The translations under genes were made by a program, and so were the position numbers. Positions 12,240 to 24,220 of a stretch of 64,000 nt of DNA are shown here, in pieces. Positions within the stretch are counted from its first letter, which is position 1. Each line of letters begins with the position of its first letter. The stretch comes from Cristatella mucedo (lineage: Eukaryota > Bryozoa > Phylactolaemata > Cristatellidae): NCBI GenBank assembly GCA_009760855.2, contig WPIO01000012.1, positions 3,481,501-3,545,500 on the forward strand, read 5' to 3'. The notes under the pieces were generated by a model, which had not been told where the DNA came from, ran no database searches, and saw only the letters and a program-made list of their open reading frames with translations.

Positions 12240-12548
12240 AAGAAGACTTCACTCTTCTTAAAGGAACTTAAAAACACCTATTTAGGACAGCATATAGTGG
12301 GTCCCTGTGATTCGTCCTTCATGTGCTTATGCGTGCTGACACTGTTCATGCTGCCACTAACCACATTTGCATACTGACCCTGTGCATGTCACCCCTAACC
12401 ATATTTTTCATTTTGTTTGTTTTTCAAGCATGATTTTACTTACCATTCAATTGCATTTCCCTTTGCAGCAAATGTAAAGCGCCTAAAAAGAGATTAAGTT
12501 CTCTGAGGGCGCTTTATCAAGTGTATTGTTATTATTACTATTATTAGA
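12240..12548 (+). mobile_element. L2-like LINE 3' end
   Basis: Starts in the last coding codons (GAACTTAAAAACACCTATTT), followed by the 3' UTR (TGGGTCCCTGTGATTCGTCC), the hairpin-like tail and (ATT)n. Confidence 0.8.
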
Positions 12549-12689
12549 GGTGAAGCTGTTGTGCGACCGTCACCATTTGCTCGTAATTTAGGTTCCATCG
12601 TTGACAAATACTAAGTTTTGAAAGTTTCATTAAGAAGACTACATTTACAGCTAAAAATTACATCTGATCGCTATCTGAGATTAGGGAGT

Positions 12690-13410
12690 GTCAACTACGG
12701 TGGTTTCCAAAAGAATTAACTAGCTCCCTGGTTCTGTCTTGGCTAGATTATTGCAATTCCATTTTGGCAGGGCTCCCGAAAAGAGCCATTAGGTGACTGC
12801 AGCTGGTGATAAATGTGGCTGCAAGGGTAGTTAAGAAATTCCAAAGGTTCAGCAATGTGTCTTCTTTGAAGGATTAAGTATGAAGAAGCATCGATTCCGG
12901 TTGATAAATAGATAAAGAGTAAAGTTCTTATGCTGACCCACAAGGGCCACTACTGCTTGGCTTCTTCATACCTAACTAAACTGCTGCACCAGTTTCAGCC
13001 TCCTTGTGCCCTCAGGTCGTCTACCGACAACAAATAAGCTGTTCCATTCCGACCGTTAAAGACTTTTGGCAACATAAGCTTTTGCCCTGCAGCCCCAGAC
13101 TGTGGAACTCACTTCCACAATTCTGATGCAACGACAACTACTCTCCTGCTGCCGACTGTGACACATCCTTTCCAGCCGTCCTTAGCAGCAACTTCCATTC
13201 TCTTCACTACCCCAGCTGCCTCCCTGATTCAGCTATGCTCCCCATTATCTCTTTGTTGTGTGAGATGAAATCTTTCAGCTACCGCATGCATACCCAAAGT
13301 CACTTCAACTTCGAGAGGGATACAGAAAATTACCCTTCGTAACACCCACATAGTCTTTGTGGCTTTATTAAGTTACAGACAGAGATACATTGCATTACAA
13401 TGCTCATATG
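12690..13410 (+). mobile_element. LINE family B, 3' end
   Basis: Decayed C-terminal reverse-transcriptase region: CTGGCTAGATTATTGCAATT (family motif SRLDYCN), then ELTSTILM-type sequence and a 3' UTR ending GTTACAGACAGAGATACATT plus ATTACA repeats. It differs from the L2-like family in having no (ATT)n hairpin tail. Frames are broken. Confidence 0.7.
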
Positions 13411-13589
13411 CATCTACACAGACATAAGGTTTAAGAATTTGAGTTTACATTTTTTTTTAATTTCTTGAAATGACTGCATGTATAGTGCATACTTAATGAA
13501 ATGTTGTATACTTTGAAAAATCTCGATAGCATCAACAAACAACTTCTGTGCAACATTCCTGGGAAAAGCAGTCGTGAGCAATATCTGGG

Positions 13590-13664
13590 ACCAGCAGGTA
13601 GCATAAACTTCAGTGACATCCCCATTGTACATCAATTACGCAATGGGCGCACCAGCTGGAAAGC
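13590..13664 (-). pseudogene. Candidate SPRYD7 terminal exon, unresolved
   Basis: On the minus strand a good acceptor (ctgctttccag) ends at 13,648 or close by. If the previous exon (phase 1) is joined there, the protein ends after AGAPIA and a stop. The family normally has about 30 more residues. Fragments resembling that tail do occur, but in two other frames: VIDVQW (family ILDCQF) and TEVYAT (family SEFYHT). Either the real exon is elsewhere, the last exon has frameshifted, or the resemblance is chance. Confidence 0.3.
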
Positions 13665-13932
13665 AGGATAGAACGCCAGGCAAATCAGGGCTCCTGGGAC
13701 TGGGTACACGAAGCTCGAGCAGAAGAGTGTGTCGACAGAATGGCAACTAGGTCACATGCTGCAGTGCAGAACTTGCTGACAACACTAAGGCATACGGCTC
13801 CCAAAGACCAGGCAACCCGTAGCTTCCGAGCGACTAGATTCTGTGACCGATGCCAGCGCTTATTGCAGGCGACGCAGGGGCAAGGCAAGTGCAGTGAGCG
13901 AGCCATCGCCACGGCTCTGCCACCACACCTAC

Positions 13933-14035
13933 CGTAGACCGCCGGATACAACGTTCCCCTTAGACCCGTCAAGGTTTCAGCGAGCTTCTTGCCATTCAAA
14001 TAGAAGCACAGCTCCTCATGATCGTACGTGATACC
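13933..14035 (-). CDS. SPRYD7: SPRYD7 exon encoding the GITYDH...YLNGK core
   Basis: Minus-strand exon of 34 codons plus one base. It starts after tatcctgcag in phase 0 and ends TAC-G before the donor gtaggt. The peptide has GITYDHEEL, YLNGKKL and LRGTLYPAVY, matching the C-terminal half of the SPRY/B30.2 beta-sandwich of SPRYD7. SPRYD7 is a small single-domain protein of about 196 residues in vertebrates, with no firmly known biochemical role; SPRY domains usually bind peptides. It joins in frame to the exon at 14,375-14,592. The intron between them (14,036-14,374) is GC-rich, with repeated CCGGCA motifs. Confidence 0.88.
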
Positions 14036-14374
14036 CTGCAGGATAAAGCATCGAATCACACTGGAAGACACGATCCTGGCCGGCACACACAGCATCGGTC
14101 AGCAGTGCGTTGGCCAGCCAGTGCCGGCAAGCACCGGCACTGGCGTGAGGCCGGCAGCTGCAGTCAGACAGCGCTGGTCATGCTACCACCGTCGGCCGCT
14201 GGCTCTGGACGCACGGCACTGGTTCTGGGTGGCTCGTTTACTACTGACCGCCACCTGCTCTGCTCTCCCCCTGGCTGAGCATGCTGCTGCGAGTTGATGC
14301 CACGCAGCTGCTGCTGCCAACGCACTTTGACAGTTTGAAATAGAGCAGCACCGAAGCGGCCAATGTCAACTTAC

Positions 14375-14592
14375 GATCACGTCGCCTTCCTCGACGAGGT
14401 TGGGTGCCTTGCCACCGTCACCGGTAATGAGTGCCGGCGCGCCGGACCTGCTCGCCGTCGGCTGCTGCACTGCTCTTCTGCTGCCGTCGTGAAGCAGGCA
14501 GCCGCTGCTATCCAGCACCCAGCTGTCCACCGACAGCCCCAGTGGAGCATTGACGTCACACGTCTGTCGTGCCAAGCCCAGCGACCACAGGC
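14375..14592 (-). CDS. SPRYD7: SPRYD7 middle exon
   Basis: Minus-strand exon of 218 bases. It completes a Gly codon from the preceding exon (G|GC), then reads LWSLGLARQ, VNAPLGLS, WVLDSSG and ends EEGDVI before a consensus gtaagt donor. The order (STG)xWxxGxA..VN..PLG, then VxxxxG, then EGDVx-GITYDH is that of SPRYD7. About ten residues in the loop after LLHDG differ in length from the vertebrate protein. Phase 2 in and phase 0 out both fit the neighbouring exons. Confidence 0.85.
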
Positions 14593-14754
14593 CTAAAAGT
14601 GCATGGCAGCAGCAAGCACTCTGGCTGCCTCTGGTGGCGGTGAGAGTGGCAGCAGTAACAGTGCCGTACAGGCACTGTCAAAGGACTATAGGTGGGAGAA
14701 AAGGACAGATGCAGATGGTGGGAAAGAGAGCAGTGGGAGAGCGAGGGACGAGGC

Positions 14755-14836
14755 TGCAGTTTACAAAGTGCCTAGAAACAGATTGAGTTCTCTGAGGTTG
14801 CTACACAAATTTATAATTACTATTATTACTACATAG
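14755..14836 (+). mobile_element. L2-like tail inside a SPRYD7 intron
   Basis: Tail phrase GTGCCTAGAAACAGATTGAG followed by an (ATT)-like end. It is antisense to the host gene. Confidence 0.65.
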
Positions 14837-14984
14837 GGCTCGAATCATGCAGCCACCACCAGTGACAAAACGCCAACATACAGAGCAGCCGCGAGGCAGG
14901 CGGCCAAGCCCATGTTGAGTGGCAGCGGGTCAGCGGTCAAGGTCGCAAATCGACAAGCAGTGTTGTTAAAATTAAAAATTTAGC

Positions 14985-15150
14985 TGATTCGGCAGCCTCA
15001 TTTATAGAGCAGCAGAAGAGTCTGAACGATTATCACCACCGCTTGCAGTGGGCAATAAAGAATTTAGGTACATACAGCAGGTCTTTAACCTATGACCTGG
15101 GTCGAAAAGAGCAAGCACCTTACCCCTGGACTGAGACCCAGGGGCGTTGC
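14985..15150 (-). mobile_element. SINE-A inside a SPRYD7 intron
   Basis: The minus strand has a tRNA-like head with GTCGACCC-like box B region, the body phrase TTTATTGCCCACTGCAAGCG, and the end GCTGCTCTATAAATGAGGCT. Same strand as the host gene. Confidence 0.7.
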
Positions 15151-15211
15151 ATCAGCTTGGAAAAGTGTGACGCGCAGAAACGCACAAGCACTACTGTTGT
15201 GCAGTCCTTAC

Positions 15212-15328
15212 CTGTCGACTGCAGCTTTCCTTCAAAGTATGCCTTATCCTGAACAATCGGAGAGTTGGCCAGGGCACCGCCGGTGCCGCAAACCCGGCGG
15301 CCTTGCTTGACAACGACCACCCCAGATC
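15212..15328 (-). CDS. SPRYD7: SPRYD7 upstream exon (first exon found)
   Basis: Minus-strand exon of 117 bases between the acceptor tgctattccag and the donor gtaagg. It encodes SGVVVVKQGRRVCGTGG, NSPIVQDKAYFE and KLQSTG, matching the start of the SPRY fold in SPRYD7 (VVIVKNGRRICGTGG, KSYFE, QSTG). The exon enters in phase 1, so an upstream exon with the initiator Met and about 30 residues is expected on the minus strand beyond 15,328. I could not find it. The CpG-rich interval 18,800-20,300 is the most likely promoter area, by inference only. Confidence 0.88.
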
Positions 15329-15329
15329 C

Positions 15330-17550
15330 TGGAATAGCACAAGGCAGAAGGAAATGGAATGGGGAGAGAGCAAAGGGGGCTCGGAGAAGAAGAGCTGCAT
15401 GCGAGGCACTATGCAGTGTGTCTTGTGGCATGCACAAGCCTCAGCTTCAGGCACCGTCACTCCCATGTTCAAGTAGTTCTCAAAACGAACGAACAGGAGA
15501 GCTGCTTCGGCACTGCCAACATATAAAGATGTACACATAGAGACACAGGCACATGCACTTTGCATATATACCCATATATGTATATGGTGTGTGCGTGTTT
15601 GTGTACAGTAAACGTGCGCATCAGACGACTCACAGCCGCCTTGCAGTGAGCTTCAGCTATAGGCTCGGAGCAAGCAGGTCAGTTAATCAGCATCCAATGA
15701 TCCAATAGTGTACAGCAATGAGTTAGTTGGTCTAGCTCGATGGCATTCCCAGTCCAGCTGTTCAGGAGTGAATAGGAACATTGACACCAGTAGTCAAACC
15801 ACCCAGTTAAGCTGCTTGCTGGTCTAAGGCTATCTGGTCTCATTAATACGTACCGGCTGAGCACTGTTCGATCACTTACCACCGTGTTTTCTCCTCGATC
15901 GTTGGCTGGCTTGCAGGCCATGTGTCTCCCGACGCACACGGCATACGGTTAGCAGCTTGCCAAACCCTTCTCTAACCTAGTCAGCCATGATGGCAAGGTA
16001 AGAGAGGGCTGCAGGTTCAAAGACCGTAAAAAACCGTTCAGCAGGCCAAGTAGTCTCCTCACTCTTAGCCCAAGCAAACTTTGCAATTCACCCATCGCAC
16101 ATGCCAGCTCGAGCTGCAACAGATGCAGCAAGAACTCCAGACGAATGCAGGTGTAGCACAAGCCCTTAAAATACGTCCTTTTTTACTGCACAACAAAAGA
16201 TAGACCAAGTTCTGCAGCAAATCAGGCAAAGCTGCATAAACAGCAGCTCAAAAGAAGCTGACCACCATCTACCACCAGTGGGCAAGCACTGGTCACTCCA
16301 GCCTGTGCGGCCACCCGGACCGTAATACACTCAGACTGATTTCCATGAAAATGTTTGTTGCCTATTGGCTTCTTCATTCATGAGGAAAATCGTTCTATTA
16401 CAGCATATTCTCAAAACACTGCCTTGTTATTCCTGCCTGCTAGCAGGTACATTGAACTTGCCAAAACACAGTGTCATATAAATCCAAAAGAAGTGATCAT
16501 CCCCCCTGACTCTACTACACACCTGGCAGATCTACAAGCAATTAGCAAAGTCACGTTAAGGAAAGCCCCTCCTGCTGGTTGAATGCTCTCCATCATTCGA
16601 ACCCTTATTTGGAAGATAGTGAGTCACGATGGTCCTAAAAAATAATGGCCTGTCAGTTCTTTCACATACGAAACTAGTGAGCAAGTGCAAAAGAAGAGAT
16701 ATATCTCGATCTGGTTAAATCCGCCTAATCAACCGCTGGGACAGGCTGAAAAAGCAAGCAAATGACGTCATTATTGATAAGGTAAAACTCCCCCCCCCCA
16801 CTCTCCCCCTCTCTTGTAAAGCCTGACATCCCTTTCACCTATTTGTGGTGCCCAGCTCAGCAGCTGCTCCTAAAACAAAGCAACGCCACAGCCACAATGG
16901 GTGGTGCACATGCTGTTTGCTATACTGCAAGCCCATGATGCCCAGACCAGCTGTTTCGGCTGGTCAAACTATCTTTTAAACTCTGCCTAGGCTGGAGAAC
17001 ATTCAGGTCTGGGTCATCAGCAAAATTGCATCGAGTTGCCTGGCCTTCAAATTAGCTACATCTTCAGAGTCTGAACTGCTCGGAGTCTAGCTAGCCTAGT
17101 TGTGGCGCTGCGGTGTATACAAATATCCTCATATGCCGATGGGAGAGATCTGAGAGTATTGTATGTAGATTTTCCAAAGTGATGAAAAATAGAAACGGCT
17201 CATGGTCCACCTTAGCAAGCAGAACTAGTATCCACAGCTTCGGTAGTAGCAGTTGAAGGTAGTGAGAGACAGACACACAAGTCATGACACAAACATGGTT
17301 CACTACACATCCCATGTAGTAGAGTCTAAATCCCAAGCTGCCGCTGGGTGGCGGCAGAGAGTCGGACAGTATGCTAGCCATCTAACATCTCTCCGAAGCC
17401 GACTGCCATCGATCTGAAGGAAGCTTGGTGCAGTAAACTATATAGAAACTTTTGCTGTCTAATAATCTGGTTTCCTCATGCAGGGCATCCAAAGGCAGCA
17501 ACGATTTTGTCCTTTGGTCTCCACCTGATTAGTCGGTTGAATCACGAGCC
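15330..17550. other. Probable SPRYD7 5' intron or intergenic DNA
   Basis: No coding block, LINE or SINE signature that I can support. Short palindromic TATATACCCATATATG near 15,570 and a C8 run near 16,790. Confidence 0.35.
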
Positions 17551-17559
17551 TCTGCTCAA

Positions 17560-17870
17560 GAGTAAAGAAGTAGACAGTTCCCCTAATTGGGACTCACACA
17601 ATTGTTATGCAACGACATATATTCTCCTGCTGCCAATTGTGGCGCATCTTTTTCAGCCATCCTAAGCTGCTACTTCAATACTACTCACTTTCTCGACTGC
17701 CATCATGACTAAGCTATACCTCTCACGGTCTCTTTGTAGCATGAGATTAAGTCTATTGGCTACCGTTTGCAGACCAAGAGCTGCTTTTAGTGCACCAGAG
17801 AAAACTCTCCTACGTCACACCCACTTGGTCTTTGTGGCTCAGCAGACTTGAGACAGAGATAAATACATAA
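17560..17870 (+). mobile_element. LINE family B, 3' end remnant
   Basis: Shares TTCTCCTGCTGCC, GCATCTTTTTCAGCCATCCT and the end GTCTTTGTGGCT...GAGACAGAGATAAATACAT with the copies at 12,690, 45,950 and 63,490. Confidence 0.65.
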
Positions 17871-17879
17871 GCAGGTGTG

Positions 17880-20800
17880 CTTCGACATACAAGAAGCTTT
17901 TGGTGTATATTAATTAAAGCTCTCTGTAATTTTGGCCTAGTAGTACCGTATTGGCAGGCTCTTTACAGGTAAGCTGCTGCAGTAACCTCATGGCAGACCC
18001 AACATAACCTTATAAATAGTAATCTTCTAGTGTCAAACAGGACATCACATTAATCACTGACATCGGAGTCATCAAGTATCAGGTAACACAAGGCCAATGC
18101 TAAGGACAAATACAAACAAATAAACTATACTGTCAGGACACTTCTCCTGGATGTACGGCCTGTGGGCTGGGTTACTCCAGCTGGCCACGATACTCCCACT
18201 CCTGACAGAACTCAGGGTGCCCACAACATCTTGACAGCCGCACCGGCAGCTTAACAGGCAGGCCAGGGCACGGTCTGACAGTATATTCGATGAGGATGCA
18301 TTTGAAACCTAAACATACGAGTGCTCTTTAATTATCAGGTCATGCAAGAAATCACAAGCACGTAATTTTGTATCAAAACGCGTGGCAGTGCTAGACGCTA
18401 AAGCTCCGTCAGACCCTATCGCTGGATTCTGACATTTCAAGCCGACACTAATTAAATGCTCCAAGACCGGGCAACAACCAGTGTTATTTGAGCGTTCTCA
18501 CATTCAGCAGTCCAGGTTACGATTTCTAGGTGGCTCCCGGTACCATATTTGCATGGCGATGATGGTCATTCAGCAGGCTGCCGCCCTCCTCTCTGCATGC
18601 CATTCCTAAAGGGCACGTTCTCCTTACTATTCTTACTCATTCAAAACTGCCTCAAAGCATTGCTACCACTGGAGGCTTTATCTTTTCTTGCTGACAAACA
18701 TCGGGATTCTATATATACTGTACCTGAAAAATTCCTGAGAGGCTTCTCAGTTTCATTTTGGCGCATCAAATTAAAACCCATAACGAGGAGCAGTTTACAA
18801 ATGGGCTAGAGGGTGCATCTTCCACAGACGGGTCGACCGCACCCACGTCGTGTGACGCGGTTTTTAATCATCTTCCAGAAAACTTCCTACGCTATTTGAG
18901 CAGAGACGCTTGCACAGCTGTCAGAAGTGGAGTGGCGTCAGGAAACCGTTGGGAGCTACCCCCTCGGCAGCGCCCTTGGACTGCGAGAACAGACGCATAT
19001 ACATCGGTCAGCTGCTCTTCATGCCAGCCTCCGAGCTGCCGAAGTCGCAGGACGCTGCATGGCTAACCTTTAAATACTCTAGAAGCAGTCAGCCTCAGTA
19101 AAACGCGCTCCTTTCTTTACAGAGCGTCGCCGAGAGCTCAAACAGACGCTTGCGTCATGCGGAGCCCTCAACGGAGAACCTCTCGCGAGGCAGCTTATAC
19201 GGCGTAGAAAAAGAAGCGCCTGTGACGAGCTACTTTTGACGACACGATCCCCTCGCAGGTTCGCAAAATTGTTTCAGCTGAATATTGACGCCAGCTGAAA
19301 ACAGACGGCCGCTCTTTTCATGCCAGCTGGCGACGCCAACTAACCGAGGTTCGTAGTGTCGATCTTGACGCCCGGCTGGTCTTTCTGGACAAGAGGCGCA
19401 GCTCGATATCTTTCGCCGGAAATCGCTAGCTTCAGGCACCCGAAGCACGAAGCCATTTAATCAGTTACGCCTAACATCGAACGTCTTTCCGGACGGCGAA
19501 CATACCATAGGGTAGCAACCGCAGTCCTCCCACCTTTCCTTTTAATGGATTCGCTATATCCTCATGACGACCTCCACCAGGAAGACGACCTCGCGTTTAG
19601 GTCGCGCGACCTGACTGTGGCCAATCGCGCGTAAAACTGTCCTCCCGTGCATAACGCGCGAGGTCAAAGATGAGCTAACTTTCCGCTCGGCGGCGCAAGT
19701 ATGAGTCAGAACCCACAACTGGTTGCCATACCCACACATACGCCCATACATACATACATACCCAATACCATGGGTACCGAGTGGGCGTGGAATGTGTCTG
19801 GGATCTAATGTGTGGGCGTGGTTGGGTATACTCACATTAATTTTTATAAGGTACGATTGTGCCTTATAAAAACTCCACTTAAGCGTGCCTTTAAGAGTTC
19901 AAAAACGCCCAAGTCTGCCCGAAGTTCTTGCGGAGTCCAATGCGGAGTTTTTCGCGGAGTTTTCGGCCGAGTTTCGGTCGGATCCGCCAGATTCAGGCGT
20001 CAATCTAGATTGGGACGACGGGCCTTCAAATCGAAATTGCTAAATACCTCCGACTCATGCTGAACATCGACGCCACTACATTGAGCGCGAGCTGAAGAAG
20101 AAGCCGGCTGCTGATGGCGAGACGCCTCTATGAGCGATCCGAGACAATGTTTCTTGCAAGAACAAAGCAATGTCGGTATGAGTATGGATATGGGTACGGC
20201 TAAGGCTATGGGTATTGGTTTGGATGGTCCGGCGACCAAACTTCTGAGCGATGGGTGGGCGTTGTTGGGCAGGGCCGTTGCGCTTTAGCAATGGCATTGA
20301 GGGCTCTGGTATGTGTCTCATATAATCCCGCCTGCCTAGTGGCTGGCTGTACATCAATCTAGGTTTGGTAAGCTGCCCGTCGACCGACCTTTCACTACTG
20401 CAGAAACGCTCGCATCAGGGACTGGTCCCTGTAGCAATGGTGGCAACGATTGCTTCTAAGTTTTGTTAGGAAATCTTCGAACCTCAGCAAGCAAATCATT
20501 CTGCATTCGACATCCAACTAGGGAGTCTGATGCCGCCAGCTTTTAACTCTTAAAAAAGCAAGCTCACGCGGGAAAGCGAGCCAGCGGCAGCCGGCACCGA
20601 ATGCCGAGTTCGAAAACAGGTGCCATCGCAAGTGTGTAAGGGCGGATGAAGGATGACACTTCCATTTGACATTGCCGAATGACATTCGCACGCGTCTTCC
20701 AAACCGCTTGATAAAGAGAACTCGCCGCCCTATATGTATTTCCCCGAAGCTGTACCAAAGGTGTACCGCTCGGCATGCCTCATGACACGGCTCAAAAAAT

Positions 20801-21490
20801 TACTCTTCAACAACCCAACAAGTATCAAAGATCTCTTAAAAGAAATTCTAGTCACTTTGCTGACAGATTCTGAATACGCCTACCAAAAGTGATCCGCTCT
20901 ATGAGCACTTTTAGCCACATCTAAAAGCAAATAACTGGAAGTCCTCCCAAGAGACAAGTTGAAGCTGAGATCCAAAGCTGTGCCCCCCCCCCCCCCCCCC
21001 CGACAAGCTTCTTAAGTAGTTCTCGAAGGCTGGAAACCCCATGCTAGAAGCCTGGTAGCCATCTGGTAATGGCTATCAGGCCCGAGTGAGGGCTAAGCGG
21101 AGATTTTTGGCAATAACGATAATATCACTGCGTCCTTTGTATAGCGACCGCAACTTTGTGTGTACGTCGACTGCATTATAACTGCTCTATCGCAATCCCA
21201 CCTCAAATAAAGGGTCATGAGGACCCTCATTTGCTGTCGATTCTTCTTAGTTACATTTAAGAGTGCCATCGTCCGGAAAGGCACATACCTGTAGTAGCTT
21301 TAATGCACATATGTTCTTGAATTTTAGATTTTTTGAATGATTGTGCTTGTTACTGCCCTATAATTTTGTATTGATCCACCACCTGCAAACATGCTCAAAA
21401 AGTGGTCGCATTATTGCTACCGCAGCCGGCTGGAGCCACCCTAGTCGAGGCAGCTCCGGGTGGGCGGTCCTGTGTCGACTGGTGCCAATC
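17880..21490. other. Unassigned DNA with a CpG-rich block at about 18,800-20,300
   Basis: No gene recognised. The interval 18,800-20,300 is visibly richer in CpG than its flanks and has several short open frames on both strands. Around 19,900-20,000, GCGGAGTT-type words repeat. A run of 19 C lies at 20,983-21,001. The block could hold promoter sequence for SPRYD7 (minus strand), but I found no exon in it. Confidence 0.3.
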
Positions 21491-21539
21491 GTCTCAGCAC
21501 CGGAGGATGTGCACCGTGAAGTGGATGCCAGCCGTGTAC

Positions 21540-21860
21540 TTTCATTCCGTGCGGTCAGTAGCATCTCTTTGCGATTGTAGCCGTATCTCTTGCGAAAGAA
21601 ACCGTCTCTCTTGCGAGCGATGCCATCGCTTTTTCGGACGATGGCATCTGCCGACGACACGCTGTGTCTTTCTTCAGCATGCTGCAATCTCTGTGCCGCA
21701 TGCTGCAAACTCTCTGCCGCACGCTTCTGGCTCTCTGATACGCGCTGCGTCTCTGTGCTACATGCTGGATTCTCTCTGCTGCCACTGCTTGCAATATCTC
21801 TTGCGGTTGTAGCCGTTTCTCTTGGGAACGATGCTGTTTCTCCTGCGGACGGTCGCGTCA
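21540..21860. repeat. Degenerate 21-bp minisatellite, open in several frames
   Basis: About 14 divergent units of 20-22 bp sharing words such as ATGCTGC, TCTCTTGCG and TCTCTGCCGC. Because 21 is a multiple of three, the tract stays open on both strands. The minus-strand frame (21,358-21,957, 199 codons) is a heptad-like repeat, for example AESLQHAAQRLQHAEE. I know no protein family match and treat it as a repeat, not a gene. Confidence 0.7.
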
Positions 21861-22094
21861 CCATATGGCGATCAGATATCAGAATTTTTTTCGTACGACA
21901 CTCTTTGCTTACGAGCTTTACAAGTAGGACGCCGTATACTAATGAGAACCGAAGCAAAAGCGATTGTTCACAGCAAATCTCTTCTAAATGTATCCGAATA
22001 GGAGGAACTAAGCTGACACAGCATGAACAAGCAACCCTAGTTTCTGCTTACACTGATTTGTTTTCTTTAGTTTAATTTAATTTTATTTCATCAG

Positions 22095-22995
22095 CTTTGT
22101 TTTGACATACTAGCGACCTGAACTCTCATGGTAACAAGCTTTCTCAAACTGAATGACGATAAAGTCAACTTACTGGTCGTGGGCGAACCTTTTTTGTATG
22201 CAGACGGGAAAGCCTAACCTTCAAAGTGCACGGAATCGAGATGTCCAAATCCAAAATAACTTTACCCTAAATGTCCACATCAGCCAGCTCACACTGTCAG
22301 GTCTGCCTAGTTTCAGCTCTGTAACTTGGTGAAATTCAGGCTTGTACAATAAAGATACCAGTAGATCCATGCGTTTGTAACACCAAATCCCGACTTCTGC
22401 CACAGTAACCCACTACTCCACATCACACCACTTCTCGTCGACCTGCACTGGCTACCAGTCAAGCAACGGATCGATTTCAAGATCTTGTCACTCACTTGTA
22501 GGTCATTTCATTCTTTGGCTCCAGCCTATCTCTCAGATCTATTCCCTCACCAGGCCAAGCATCGTACCACCCCCTTTTCGGAATCCAACAGTTTACCAAT
22601 ACTTCGTACAAACCTCAAATCCTTTGGCGACAGTGCATTTAGCTCGTATGCTTGCTCCCAAAGCCTGGAACTCACTCCCGACTTGCGTCAGAACATCCCC
22701 CGACTTGACCACATTTGAAATGAACTTAAAACACCTATTTAGGACAGCATTTAGTGGGTCCCCGTGATTCGTCCTTCATGTGCTTATGCATGCTGACATT
22801 GTGCATGCTGCCACTAACCACACTTGCATGCTGACACTGTGCATGTCACCCCTAACCATGATATTCATGTTGTTTATCAAGCATGATTTTACTCATCATT
22901 CAATCGCGTTTCCGTTGCAGCAAGTGTAAAGCGCCCAGAAAGAGATTAAGTTCTCTGAGGGTGCTTTATCAAGTGGATTATTATTATTACTTTCA
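22095..22995 (+). mobile_element. 5'-truncated L2-like LINE
   Basis: Begins in the coding part after the RT (LNDDKVNLLV-like), then the C-terminal block (LAPAYLSDLFPHQAK, KSFGDSAFSS), the 3' UTR, the hairpin-like tail and (ATT)n. Several frameshifts. Very similar to the copy at 25,725. Confidence 0.85.
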
Positions 22996-23049
22996 AGTCT
23001 TCCTGCTTGTGCAATAAGATGTTCTGTTCGTACAAAACTATGTAGGCAG

Positions 23050-23375
23050 GCTTGTTTGTTGCGAATGTCACAACTGCCAGACTAACTTCTCGAATCTGCA
23101 CTAGCTCTACATCGACCGCTTTTCGACTTCAAGGTTCTGTCACTGACATTTTGGTCCCTTCATTCTCTTACTCCGGCATACACACAGGAAGTACTTTATT
23201 TTCGGGCTTCTCTTCACACCACTAAATCTCCAGACTCGCTTAGTTTGAGTGAATTTACCTTTGTGAACGTGCTGAATTTTTGCATGTTGTTTGTTACTAA
23301 ACAATCGACATACAGTCTTTCCAGGGGATGTAAAGTGCTTGGAAAGAGACTTAGTTGCCGATGTTCTTTGTGGTT
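23050..23375 (+). mobile_element. Old L2-like LINE remnant
   Basis: Worn C-terminal coding words (GGTTCTGTCACTGACATTTT) and a tail remnant (GTAAAGTGCTTGGAAAGAGA). No (ATT)n is left. Confidence 0.5.
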
Positions 23376-23550
23376 AGCAATCCAGTAAGCTTTTTAAAAT
23401 AGGAGGGTTGCATGGCACAAATGTGAATGCCGTGCAGATTAATTAATGCTAGGCAATTTCATTGGGTACTAGATAAATGTGGGTGCGGTGTTACTTCCAA
23501 ATTAAAAAGACGCTTGAGAGGATCAATGTGAGCCACGAGATCCACTGGCC

Positions 23551-23556
23551 TTTATT
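23551..23556 (-). terminator. Candidate NOCT poly(A) signal
   Basis: AATAAA on the minus strand, 665 bases past the NOCT stop. It gives a plausible 3' UTR of about 0.7 kb that is free of repeats. Confidence 0.4.
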
Positions 23557-24220
23557 CCAAACCAGCACAACAAGAGACTCGTTTCATAACATACAATGAT
23601 CAGGGGCAGGTGCTTAACGACATCACATTAAGATATGCCTACACAAGCAAAGCAAGTAGCTGTAACGTTGCACTTAATTGAACTACTCGGGTTTAGCAAC
23701 AGCCGCAGAACAAATTTTTTCGGCAGAAGTATAGGAAATGTGAGCAAAAATGTCAAGTGATGCCGAAATCGAAGGCAAGTTGAAGGCAAGTTAGGTAGTG
23801 AACTAATAGCAAGGAACATCAGAGGATCAGAGTGCATGTGTTTTCAGCTGGCAACTGATAATGCATTCATCAGCAGAGCCACTATTTCGTTGGCAGACAA
23901 AAAAGACTCACAGTGCCCAAACAGAGGAATTAACACGCAGGCTGGACAGAGAGCCACTATGCTGAGGTAGCCTGACCAGTGGAGTGAGTATACTAGATGA
24001 GGACGGCTGTACAAAGGTTATATTTGTACTAGCAGAAGTCGAGGACGTTTTCAAAATAGTCACTCTATGCCAGCCGATCTTTACGCAAGTCCTTGCCTGT
24101 TCCTACGTCCTTGCTTGTCCATAGGAACCGATCCTGCCTCGCTATGCTAAGGCCAGAGGCCTGTAGCAGAGGAAGGCGAGCATCGAGAGCATGCTAACCA
24201 ATGGTCACATAAGCTCACTA

